DNA from: Cyanobium sp. Cruz-8D1
Lineage (GTDB): Bacteria > Cyanobacteriota > Cyanobacteriia > PCC-6307 > Cyanobiaceae
Direction of reading: 5' to 3'
DNA length: 64,000 bases
Assembly: GCF_024345975.1 (NCBI RefSeq)
Contig: NZ_JAGQCD010000008.1
Location: 62,001 to 126,000, forward strand
Shown piece by piece: positions 38,519-45,053 of the stretch. Numbering within the stretch: the first letter of the stretch is position 1; every line of letters starts with the position of its first letter. The position numbers and the translations under genes were made by a program. Below the pieces are notes generated by a model. That model did no database searches and had not been told where the DNA came from. It was given only the letters and a program-made list of their open reading frames with translations.

Positions 38519-40228
38519 GTGTCGACAACCGTGCAAACAACAGTGGCGAAAGCCGTGCCGACCACCACGTTCGCGGCGTTTGCACAACGGGCCGATTATT
38601 CGCTGCTGGATGGCCTGCAGGCGGATCCCCAGGCCACTGGCGATGGCGACGATCACCAGCCCCGCCAGGTGCTCTCCGGCCATTACGTGCCGGTGACACC
38701 CACGCCGCTTCCAGCGCCGGAGCTGGTGGCGCACAGCAGCACCCTCTTCCATGAGCTGGGCCTGGGCGAGGCGCTGGCCCACGACGACCCGTTTCGCCGT
38801 CTGTTTTCCGGTGATATCACGGCGGCCCAGGGGCCGATGCGGCCCTATGGCTGGGCCACCGGCTATGCCCTTTCGATCTACGGCAGCGAATACATCCAGC
38901 AGTGCCCGTTCGGCACCGGCAACGGCTATGGCGATGGCCGGGCCATTTCCGTGTTCGAAGGCGTCTTTGGCGGACGGCGTTGGGAGATGCAACTCAAAGG
39001 TGGTGGCCCGACGCCCTACTGCCGCGGCGCCGATGGCCGGGCCGTGCTGCGCTCCAGCGTGCGCGAGTTTCTGGCGCAGGAGTTGATGCATGCCCTGGGG
39101 GTTCCCACCTCCCGCTCGCTGACGCTCTATGTGTCGCGATCGGAAACTGTGCGCCGGCCCTGGTATTCGGCGAACTCCCGTTCGTTCGATCCCGACATCC
39201 TGGTGGACAACCCGGCGGCGATCACCACCCGGGTGGCGCCGTCGTTTCTGAGGGTGGGCCAGTTGGAGCTGTTCGCCCGCCGCGTCCGCAGCGGTGCCCA
39301 TCCAGAGGCGCGCAACGAACTGCGGATGATCGTTCAGCACCTGATCGAGCGCAACTACCGCCAGGAGATCGATCCGGCTCTGGCGTTCAGCGACCAGGTG
39401 GTGGAGTTGGCGGGGTTGTTCGGCGGACGGCTCACGTCTCTGGTGGCGAACTGGATGCGGGTGGGCTACTGCCAGGGCAATTTCAACAGCGACAACTGCG
39501 CCGCCGGTGGCTACACCCTCGACTACGGCCCCTTCGGCTTCTGCGAACTGTTCGATCCCCGCTTCCAGCCCTGGACCGGAGGCGGCCAGCATTTCAGCTT
39601 CTTCAATCAACCGCTGGCGGCGGAAGCCAACTTCCAGATGTTCTGGGCCTCGCTGCGGCCCCTGCTCGAGGGCAACATCGAGGCGCTGGCCAGGCTGGAT
39701 GAGATCCGTGAGGGCTTCGCGGAAGTGATGGGCCAGGAGCTCGAGGCGATGTGGGCCAGCAAGCTCGGCCTGAACCGCTACGACGCCGAGCTGGTGCAGG
39801 AGCTGCTGCAGCTGATGGTGAGCTCCAAGGTGGACGTCACGATCTTCTTCCGCAGGCTGTCTGAGATCCCCGAGCACGTCTCGGCCCTGCAGGAGAGCTT
39901 CTATGTGCCCTGCTCAGAGGAGCTCGATGCCCAATGGACGAGCTGGCTGCAACGCTGGCGGGGGCAGATCACCAGCAGTGGCGACCCCCGCGAGACAGCC
40001 GCTGCGATGAAGCGCGTGAATCCCGCGGTCACCTGGCGCGAATGGCTGATCGCCCCCGCCTACGAACAGGCGGCGCAGGGTGACTATGGCCTGATCCGGG
40101 AGCTGCAGGAGGTGTTCCGCCATCCCTACGACGCGCTGCCTGCGGAGCTGGCGGCGACGTATGACCGATTGAAGCCCAGGGAATTCTTCAACGCCGGAGG
40201 GGTGTCGCACTACAGCTGTTCGTCCTGA
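38519..40228 (+). CDS. selO: protein adenylyltransferase SelO (YdiU/UPF0061)
   Basis: Pseudokinase-fold enzyme that transfers AMP to protein side chains, linked to redox stress. About 569 residues from GTG 38519 (other GTG codons follow at 38531 and 38543); the open frame to 38132 crosses the hicB fragment. Signatures: [35 protein letters not shown], the ATP-binding region [19 protein letters not shown], and metal-ligand segment [20 protein letters not shown]. It is the only plus-strand gene inside the minus-strand TA array. The C-terminal selenocysteine/Cys site reads VSHYSCSS. Confidence 0.9.
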   Translation: MSTTVQTTVAKAVPTTTFAAFAQRADYSLLDGLQADPQATGDGDDHQPRQVLSGHYVPVTPTPLPAPELVAHSSTLFHELGLGEALAHDDPFRRLFSGDITAAQGPMRPYGWATGYALSIYGSEYIQQCPFGTGNGYGDGRAISVFEGVFGGRRWEMQLKGGGPTPYCRGADGRAVLRSSVREFLAQELMHALGVPTSRSLTLYVSRSETVRRPWYSANSRSFDPDILVDNPAAITTRVAPSFLRVGQLELFARRVRSGAHPEARNELRMIVQHLIERNYRQEIDPALAFSDQVVELAGLFGGRLTSLVANWMRVGYCQGNFNSDNCAAGGYTLDYGPFGFCELFDPRFQPWTGGGQHFSFFNQPLAAEANFQMFWASLRPLLEGNIEALARLDEIREGFAEVMGQELEAMWASKLGLNRYDAELVQELLQLMVSSKVDVTIFFRRLSEIPEHVSALQESFYVPCSEELDAQWTSWLQRWRGQITSSGDPRETAAAMKRVNPAVTWREWLIAPAYEQAAQGDYGLIRELQEVFRHPYDALPAELAATYDRLKPREFFNAGGVSHYSCSS

Positions 40229-40394
40229 AGGGTGCTCAGGGCAGCACTCGCTCGGCCAGCCGCGGCAAGCGTCGATCCAGGCTGATCATGGTGGCAATCA
40301 AACCCGCCTCGGTTAAAAATACCAATCAGTTTCGGTGCAACAAAGAGTGGCAGCAGCCTGGCAGCCACCCTGCCTTGGCTGCCCGCCGCCTGCG

Positions 40395-40495
40395 CGGCCC
40401 CGGCTCTCCCAGTGGAACAGGGAGGGGCCGAGGGCCAGGTCGCTGTAGCGGGTGGAGGGGGAGAAGCGGGCTTCGCGGTGGAGCCAGGGGGGCTC
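40395..40495 (-). repeat. helicase 3'-tail copy B (fragment)
   Basis: In one minus-strand frame it reads FSPSTRYSDLALGPSLFHWE, matching FSPSTRYNDYAISPWEFHWE of the helicase at 45054. The rest of the tail is gone. Between this copy and selO (40229-40394) a short minus-strand frame ends LISLDRRLPRLAERVLP-like; it may be a remnant of a PIN-type toxin, but that is a guess. Confidence 0.7.
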
Positions 40496-40522
40496 CTCAT
40501 TCCCTCACGACCAGGCTGCTCA

Positions 40523-40888
40523 TCAGGACAGTACGGTCTTCAGCTGAAGGATCAGAAGGGGCAATTCCACCTGGATCACATCCCACACCACATCAAGGTC
40601 GACCCCCAGATAGGCGTGGATGAGTTGATGGCGCATCGCGATGATCTCCCGCCAGGGGATCTCAGGATGAGCGAGTCTCACGCTTTCTGGAAGGCGAGTA
40701 GCCGCTTCGCCGATCAGCTCGATGTTGCGAAGAACGGCATCCTGCACCAGTTGATCGGCATTGAATTGTTCCCGATCGAAACCTTTGCAATAGCTCACGG
40801 CACGATGGGCAAACCGATCCATATCCTGCGCATAGAGGCGCCAGTCACGTTTCGGACTGCCGTCAGAGGGTGATGGCATCCGCTTCAA
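40523..40888 (-). CDS. HEPN-domain toxin (MNT/HEPN pair 2)
   Basis: 121 residues (or from ATG 40879). HEPN ribonuclease-fold toxin of the DUF86 type: QLVQDAVLRNIELIGEAATRL and the RNase motif Rx4H in MRHQLIHAY near residue 95. HEPN partners of MNT proteins can be silenced by AMP transfer to the tyrosine after the motif, here the Y of HAY. It overlaps the 3' end of its mntA by 26 bases. Confidence 0.85.
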   Translation of the reverse strand: MKRMPSPSDGSPKRDWRLYAQDMDRFAHRAVSYCKGFDREQFNADQLVQDAVLRNIELIGEAATRLPESVRLAHPEIPWREIIAMRHQLIHAYLGVDLDVVWDVIQVELPLLILQLKTVLS

Positions 40889-41192
40889 CCGCAGACCTGA
40901 GCTCTTCTCTCAGTGCTCGTTCCGTCACCAGATCGATCGGTTGCTGAAGAAGGTCTTCAAGAAACAGCTGGAGGCCATAGAAGCGCCTGGCTGTGGCGGG
41001 GCCATCAAACTCCACCAGCAGATCAACATCGCTGCTGGGTGTTGCCGTGCCGCGGGCCCAGGAGCCGAACATCCGCAGGCTGCGCACGCCGAAACGTTCA
41101 CTCCAGACGGGCGCGTGCTGGCGCAACCGACTGATCAACGATGCGGAACTGACGTCCATGGCCGGCAGTGAATGCTCAGTCGAGTCCTTCAT
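40863..41192 (-). CDS. mntA: MNT-domain nucleotidyltransferase antitoxin (pair 2)
   Basis: 109 residues with the minimal nucleotidyltransferase motif MFGSWARGTATPSSDVDLLV (GSxARG then DVD) and the closing EADAITL seen in pair 1 too. In MNT/HEPN systems the MNT protein neutralises HEPN by AMPylation or complex formation. It starts 5 bases after the stop of helicase-tail copy C. Confidence 0.85.
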   Translation of the reverse strand: MKDSTEHSLPAMDVSSASLISRLRQHAPVWSERFGVRSLRMFGSWARGTATPSSDVDLLVEFDGPATARRFYGLQLFLEDLLQQPIDLVTERALREELRSAVEADAITL

Positions 41193-41197
41193 TAAGG

Positions 41198-41365
41198 TTA
41201 AACCGCCAATCCCATCACCAGCAGCCAGGCTGCCTGCTGGGCTGCTCTGGCTCTCCCAGTGGAACAGGGAGGCACCGGGGGCCAGGTCGCGGTAGCGGGT
41301 GGAGGGGGAGAAGAGGGCTTCGCTTTTGCGCAGGGTGATGAACAGCAGGCCCGTCAGCGCCCCTC
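41198..41365 (-). repeat. helicase 3'-tail copy C
   Basis: Minus-strand frame gives LLFITLRKSEALFSPSTRYR, DLAPGASLFHWESQ, then a deletion and only GLAV-stop of the tail end. This matches FFITLKKSERLFSPSTRYND and the LALAV end of the helicase. It lacks the small palindromic insert seen in copies E and F. The stop at 41198-41200 is 5 bases before mntA pair 2. Confidence 0.75.
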
Positions 41366-41405
41366 CATGGCTGTACGGGCCGGTGTGATCCGCTTGCGAG
41401 CCAGT

Positions 41406-41620
41406 TCAGAGAAGATCCAGGAACTCGCGCAGATCAAGTTGGGCCTGCCTCAGCAGACCTGCGAATGTTCCAACTTTACCGGCTTGTGGAGAGGAACGAC
41501 GCAACCCCGGCTGCCGCTCCGCATCACCACATGGCTGCCGCTCTGGCGAACGGCTGCGAAGCCCATGCGCTCCAGGGCTCGGATGATCTCCCGTCCGGCA
41601 AGGTGCGGGAATTTAGGCAT
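41406..41620 (-). pseudogene. hicA: HicA toxin with one-base frameshift
   Basis: ATG 41620 overlaps the end of hicB. The frame reads MPKFPHLAGREIIRALERMG, FAAVRQSGSHVVMRS and CVVPLHKPVK, then shifts: the first frame stops at 41450, while the neighbouring frame carries the expected VGTFAGLLRQAQLDLREFLD end down to 41406. One missing base near 41480 explains it. The active His (GSHVV) is intact, so a single correction would restore a normal 71-residue HicA. Confidence 0.75.
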
Positions 41621-41819
41621 GCGCAGGAACGCTGAACATCGTCACAAGGGGATGGCCCTTGATGGCAGCGGGAAACTCCTCGAGGTAGAGCGTGGTGGCT
41701 TCGCGCAGGTTGGCGAGGGTCTCTTCGATGGATTCCCCCTCCGTGGTGGTGCCCGTTTCAGGATTGAAGGCCACGTATCCGCCTTCCTCAGCAGGGGTGA
41801 GCACAGCGGTGAGTTCCAT
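41613..41819 (-). CDS. hicB: HicB-type antitoxin
   Basis: 68 residues from ATG 41819 ([20 protein letters not shown]), with [20 protein letters not shown] and a complete C-terminus HPLVTMFSVPAHA. The same frame stays open upstream into tail copy D because that copy has lost its stop by a small indel. Its partner hicA is frameshifted. Confidence 0.82.
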   Translation of the reverse strand: MELTAVLTPAEEGGYVAFNPETGTTTEGESIEETLANLREATTLYLEEFPAAIKGHPLVTMFSVPAHA

Positions 41820-41875
41820 CTGCCCAGGTCCCGTGGCCTCAGCCTGACGGGGGCTGGGCGTGGGTGCTGACCCCC

Positions 41876-41996
41876 TCAAAACGCCAACGTCAGGGATGGC
41901 GAGGAACAGCTGGTGTGCCACACAACAGCCGTGCAGCCACATCGCCGAGATCTCCCGCCCCAACCGCCAGCGGATCGCCATCGGCCGCTCGCCGCA
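41876..41996 (-). repeat. helicase 3'-tail copy D
   Basis: Reads GERPMAIRWRLGREIS then an inserted WLHGCCVAHQL segment, followed by a frame-shifted SSPSLTLAF-stop. The 20 forward bases 41971-41990 are identical to those in copy E (42671-42690). It belongs to lineage 2 with copies E and F. hicB starts 56 bases after its shifted stop. Confidence 0.78.
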
Positions 41997-42004
41997 GCAG
42001 CAGC

Positions 42005-42349
42005 TCAGCGTGGCGAGCGAATTTCGACCCAGGGGTCCCCTTCGCCAAGGCTGGCCACAGCCGGCTGGAGTGTGCGCAGCAGCGCGGCCTGAAGAGCCTG
42101 CTTGGAACTGTTCCCCACACGAAGCCAGATCACCTGAGGTGGTGGGCCCAGCTCGAAGAGGAGATGCAGGAAGTCGCGATCCTTGGTCATCACCACGGCG
42201 CCAGCCGATCTCGCCTGGGCGAAGATCACACGGTCATCTGCATCCCTGAGGCCGAGCTCTCTGACTGGCACCGCCTGGATCGAATCGAATTGTGCTGTGA
42301 TCCAACTCGCGAGGGCTGGCGACAACTGGGCATCAAGCCAGAGAATCAC
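42005..42349 (-). CDS. DUF5615 PIN-like toxin
   Basis: 114 residues: MILWLDAQLSPALASWITAQ, LGLRDADDRVIFAQARS and VVMTKDRDFLHLL, the acidic positions of the PIN-like DUF5615 fold. Such proteins are putative ribonuclease toxins paired with DUF433 antitoxins. It is coupled to the DUF433 gene by a 4-base ATGA overlap. Confidence 0.83.
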   Translation of the reverse strand: MILWLDAQLSPALASWITAQFDSIQAVPVRELGLRDADDRVIFAQARSAGAVVMTKDRDFLHLLFELGPPPQVIWLRVGNSSKQALQAALLRTLQPAVASLGEGDPWVEIRSPR

Positions 42350-42564
42350 GCCACCAGCACAGGGTGATCAAGCTCGCGTGCGGCGTAGCTGAGGGCGGCC
42401 TGCAGATCATCGGGCTCCAGATCAGGAAGCTCGGAAAGGATCTGATCGGGGGACAGCCCAGCGGCATAAAGGTTGAGCACATCGCTGACGCGGATCCTCA
42501 TGCCTCTGATGCAAGCCTTGCCCCCGCACTGGGCTGGGTTGTGGGTGATGCGGGAATGATCCAT
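42346..42564 (-). CDS. DUF433 antitoxin
   Basis: 72 residues starting MDHSRITHNPAQCGGKACIR, with the DUF433 pattern GGKACIRGMRIRVSDVLNLY and GLSPDQILSELPDLEPDDL, a winged-helix-like antitoxin. It starts 27 bases after the stop of tail copy E and overlaps the DUF5615 toxin gene. Confidence 0.85.
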   Translation of the reverse strand: MDHSRITHNPAQCGGKACIRGMRIRVSDVLNLYAAGLSPDQILSELPDLEPDDLQAALSYAARELDHPVLVA

Positions 42565-42591
42565 GGGCTCAAGTTAGCCGCTTCGGCCCTC

Positions 42592-42882
42592 TCAAACCGC
42601 CAACGCCGCCGCTATGCCAAGCAACAGCCGTGCAGCCACGCCGCCGGGACACTCCCGCTCCAACCGCCAGCGGATCGCCATCGGCCGCTCGCCCTCGTGG
42701 CTTTCCCACGGGGACAGGGAGGGCCCAGGGCCAGGTGGCGGGTGCTGGTGGAGGGGGAGACAATGGCTTCGCTTTCGTGCCTCCGGCACGCTGGCCTGGG
42801 TCCAGGTAGGCGCAGGGTGATGAACAGCAGGTCGCACTGGGTGGCCTGGTGCCAGAGCAAGCCTTCGCGGTGGCTGGCGTCC
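42592..42882 (-). repeat. helicase 3'-tail copy E
   Basis: Frames on the minus strand give TQCDLLFITLRLPG, VSPSTSTRHLALGP and, after small shifts, SHEGERPMAIRWRLERE and AAALAV-stop. These match the end of the helicase at 45054 in order, from CDVFFITLKK to ELALAV. It contains the palindrome CGTGCCTCCGGCACG (42776-42790). It is bounded upstream by the HEPN gene and downstream by DUF433. Confidence 0.8.
42776..42790. repeat. small palindrome in tail copy E
   Basis: CGTGCCTCCGGCACG, a 6-bp stem with a 3-base loop, is inserted in the tail sequence where copy C and the helicase have none. The same 15 bases occur in copy F. Confidence 0.7.
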
Positions 42883-43218
42883 TCAGCTCTGATTGAGGAT
42901 GCTGTCGATCTGGCGACGGATCTCAGCAAAGCGCTGATAGGCCATCCAGACCTCTTCAAGATCCACCTGGTCGTAGGCGTGAATCAGGACATCTCGCATC
43001 CCTGCCATGGCCCGCCAGGGCAGATCGGGGTGAAGACGGCGGAATTCAGGGCTGAGACGCTTGGTGGCCTCGCCAAGAATCTCAAGACAACGGATCACGG
43101 CATCCTGGAGGTAAGCCTTGGCGAGGAATGTCTCTTCGCTGTCAATCGGGTAGCCGAGAGCCCGATCCAGTACGCCTCGGATATCGACCAGAGCCTGGCG
43201 ATCTCTCGCGTCCATCAC
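42883..43218 (-). CDS. HEPN-domain toxin (MNT/HEPN pair 1)
   Basis: 111 residues starting GTG 43218 or ATG 43215 (MDARDRQALVDIRGVLDRAL). Conserved YLQDAVIRCLEILGEATKRL and the HEPN Rx4H motif MRDVLIHAY near residue 85. It is coupled to mntA by a GTGA overlap. It is a paralogue of the HEPN protein at 40523, but clearly diverged. Confidence 0.85.
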   Translation of the reverse strand: MMDARDRQALVDIRGVLDRALGYPIDSEETFLAKAYLQDAVIRCLEILGEATKRLSPEFRRLHPDLPWRAMAGMRDVLIHAYDQVDLEEVWMAYQRFAEIRRQIDSILNQS

Positions 43219-43502
43219 AGGGGGATGGCTTCGGCTTCCACCGTGGCTTTGAGTTCGGGCTTGAGGTTGCGGCGGCGGATCAGATCCACCCGGGTAAGCA
43301 GTAGATCCTCAAGGGCCGATTTCAGCTCGACACGGTCAAACAGGCTGGCGCCGGCCGGAAGGTCCACGAGCAGATCCACATCGCTGCTTGGCGTGGCCTG
43401 ATCCCGCGCCACGGAGCCGAACACGGCCGGATTGCTGGCGCCATGGCGGGCGAGCAGCTCATGGAGCTGGGGGGCCAGTTGCTGCAGCTCGGCGAGACGC
43501 AT
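43215..43502 (-). CDS. mntA: MNT-domain nucleotidyltransferase antitoxin (pair 1)
   Basis: 95 residues from ATG 43502 (MRLAELQQLAPQLHELLARH). Nucleotidyltransferase motif VFGSVARDQATPSSDVDLLV and a closing VEAEAIPL. It starts 43 bases after the stop of tail copy F. With its HEPN partner it forms a probable RNase toxin / AMP-transferring antitoxin pair. Confidence 0.85.
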   Translation of the reverse strand: MRLAELQQLAPQLHELLARHGASNPAVFGSVARDQATPSSDVDLLVDLPAGASLFDRVELKSALEDLLLTRVDLIRRRNLKPELKATVEAEAIPL

Positions 43503-43758
43503 GGGCGCTCCAGGCCTGTCGAGCGCTGAGAGATTTGAGCTGACGCTAGACCGCCAACGCCAGGGATGGCGAGGAAAGCTGGTGTGCCACACAACAGCCG
43601 AGCAGTCAGACCGCCGGGATCTCCCGCTCCAGCCGCCAGCCCCGAAAGGCCACCGCCATCGGCCGCTCCCCCTCGTGGCTCTCCTGGCGCGCCAAGCCCA
43701 GAGGGGCCGAGGGCCAGGTCGCGGTAGCGGGTGGAGGGGGAGACGAGGGCTTCGCTTT

Positions 43759-43773
43759 CGTGCCTCCGGCACG
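43759..43773. repeat. small palindrome in tail copy F
   Basis: The same CGTGCCTCCGGCACG as in copy E at the same place of the tail, showing that E and F share an ancestor that already had the insert. Confidence 0.7.
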
Positions 43774-43900
43774 CTGATCTGCGGCCAGATAGGCGCAGGG
43801 TGATGAAAAGCAGGTCGGTGGCGCGGGACAGGTGAGCGAGCACGCCTTCGCGGTGGATCCAGGGGGCGTCGGCGGTGAGGACGCCATAGCCGCCAGGCTT

Positions 43901-43914
43901 CTGCGTAGGCGCAG
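43901..43914. repeat. second small palindrome in tail copy F
   Basis: CTGCGTAGGCGCAG, a 5-bp stem with a 4-base loop, lies within the tail part upstream of the first palindrome. It breaks the helicase-like frame and looks like a short interspersed repeat. Confidence 0.5.
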
Positions 43915-44004
43915 CCTTCTTGTAGAGAAGCAGTGGGCGGCTTCGATCTCGGCGCGGCTGTAGCGGACTTGCACGTACAGGTTCAGGTTCCGCGATGAAT
44001 GGCG

Positions 44005-44368
44005 TCAGAGGACATCGATGAACGTTTCCGCGTCAACTCCTGCCTGGCGAAGCAGGCTTCCCAGTGTCCCCACCGCCAGATCACGCCGATGGAGAGGCAC
44101 CACGCAGGTCACATTGGCGTCGCCCCCTTCAGGGTTGGGGGACTGTCTTCGCAGCACCACCTGGTTGCCTTTCTGGCGCACGATCTCGAAGCCGAGCCGG
44201 TTTCGGACATTCCTCCAGGTAAAGCTCGGTGGCTTCGCGCAGGTTGGCCAGGGCTTCCTCGATGGTGTCGTCCTGGCTGGCGGTGCCGACTTCCGGGCAC
44301 TCCGCCACATACACCTCCTCTTCCCGGTACAGGATCGCCGTCAGGCGCTGGGCGGTGGCGGTCGTCAT
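44005..44368 (-). pseudogene. hicB-hicA pair collapsed by deletion
   Basis: ATG 44368 starts a HicB of the DUF1902-like type (RLTAILYREEEVYVAECPEV, TIEEALANLREATELYLEEC). Its end is missing; the next bases continue in another frame as HicA (RLGFEIVRQKGNQVVLRRQ, TCVVPLHRRDLAVGTLGSLL, AGVDAETFIDVL) to the stop at 44005. The HicB C-terminus and HicA start have been deleted, so the toxin has no start codon of its own. The HicA His site reads GNQ instead of GSH. Confidence 0.75.
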
Positions 44369-44405
44369 GGTCGCCAGCAGCTTGGTTGATCCAGTCTGGC
44401 CCCCC

Positions 44406-44490
44406 CTCACACCGCCACCGCCAGCTCCGGATAGAACGCCGCAGGGATCCGCTGCTGCAGCCGCCAGCGAATCGCCATCGGCCGCCAACC
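44406..44490 (-). repeat. helicase 3'-tail copy G
   Basis: Reads PMAIRWRLQQRIPAAFYPEL then AVAV-stop, nearly the same as the helicase end PMAIRWRLQRAIPAAFVPEL. Only about 27 codons are kept, and the doc pseudogene abuts it upstream. hicB (broken) starts 37 bases downstream. Lineage 1. Confidence 0.82.
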
Positions 44491-44809
44491 TCATCCCAAG
44501 GGCTTGATCTGCTCCTTGACCCACTCGGTCCATGCCTGCCGATCAAGCGTTCCGGAGGCCACAGCAAGAACAACGGCTTCTGTGGATTCTTTGGAAGCGG
44601 TCAACTCATAGCCGTTGAGCATGAGCATCACCTCTAGGGCTGCATGGCCGACACGCTTGTTGCCATCAACGAAGGGATGGTTCTTGATCAGGGAAAAACC
44701 AAGAATGGCAGCCTTCTCGAAGGTCTCGCAATCCGGGGGAACCCCCGGAGGTGGCGATCAATCGGCGGTGCAGCTCCAGAACCTCACCGAGGCGGAGATA
44801 GCGAATCAC
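44491..44809 (-). pseudogene. doc: Doc/Fic-family toxin with internal deletion
   Basis: GTG 44809 overlaps the antitoxin stop as GTGA and begins [20 protein letters not shown]. After GSPGLRD the frame is lost near 44725 and resumes in another frame at [20 protein letters not shown]. The Fic motif [14 protein letters not shown] and the C-terminus are complete to the stop at 44491. About 30 codons (the usual ALESAVAQP region) are missing. Intact Doc phosphorylates EF-Tu; this copy is probably dead. Confidence 0.78.
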
Positions 44810-45000
44810 GCCAGACGACGGTAAAGCTCCTCATTTTTTGCCAGCACGTTGGATGCGGCTGCTTCGAAGTCTGCGGAGGGTCGGCTCAGGAGATCGCGTA
44901 CGGCGGCCGAGGCCAGGACCTCCTGAGACACGTTGAGCAGCCCGGCCACCTCGGCCAGGGCACGGGACTGTTCTTCGTTGAGCTCAATGGCCAGAGCCAT
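44806..45000 (-). CDS. antitoxin of Doc-type pair
   Basis: 64 residues from ATG 45000 (MALAIELNEEQSRALAEVAG), with a short helix-rich core NVSQEVLASAAVRDLLSRP and the end NVLAKNEELYRRLA typical of the small antitoxins upstream of cyanobacterial death-on-curing toxins. It starts 53 bases after the stop of the helicase and is coupled to the broken doc. Confidence 0.75.
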   Translation of the reverse strand: MALAIELNEEQSRALAEVAGLLNVSQEVLASAAVRDLLSRPSADFEAAASNVLAKNEELYRRLA

Positions 45001-45053
45001 GGCAGACCTCCAGAGCCCCAAGGATAGGAGAGGTCGAAAGGGGATCGCCCCCC

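Larger units (their letters stand above)
43546..43979 (-). repeat. helicase 3'-tail copy F (longest)
   Basis: Covers about the last 130 codons of the helicase in broken frames: RYSRAEIEAAHCF, TDLLFITLRLSG, VSPSTRYRDLALGP, SHEGERPMA and REIPAV, then LLGCCVAHQLSSPSLALAV-stop. It contains two small palindromes, 43759-43773 (also in copy E) and 43901-43914. It belongs to lineage 2. Confidence 0.8.
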
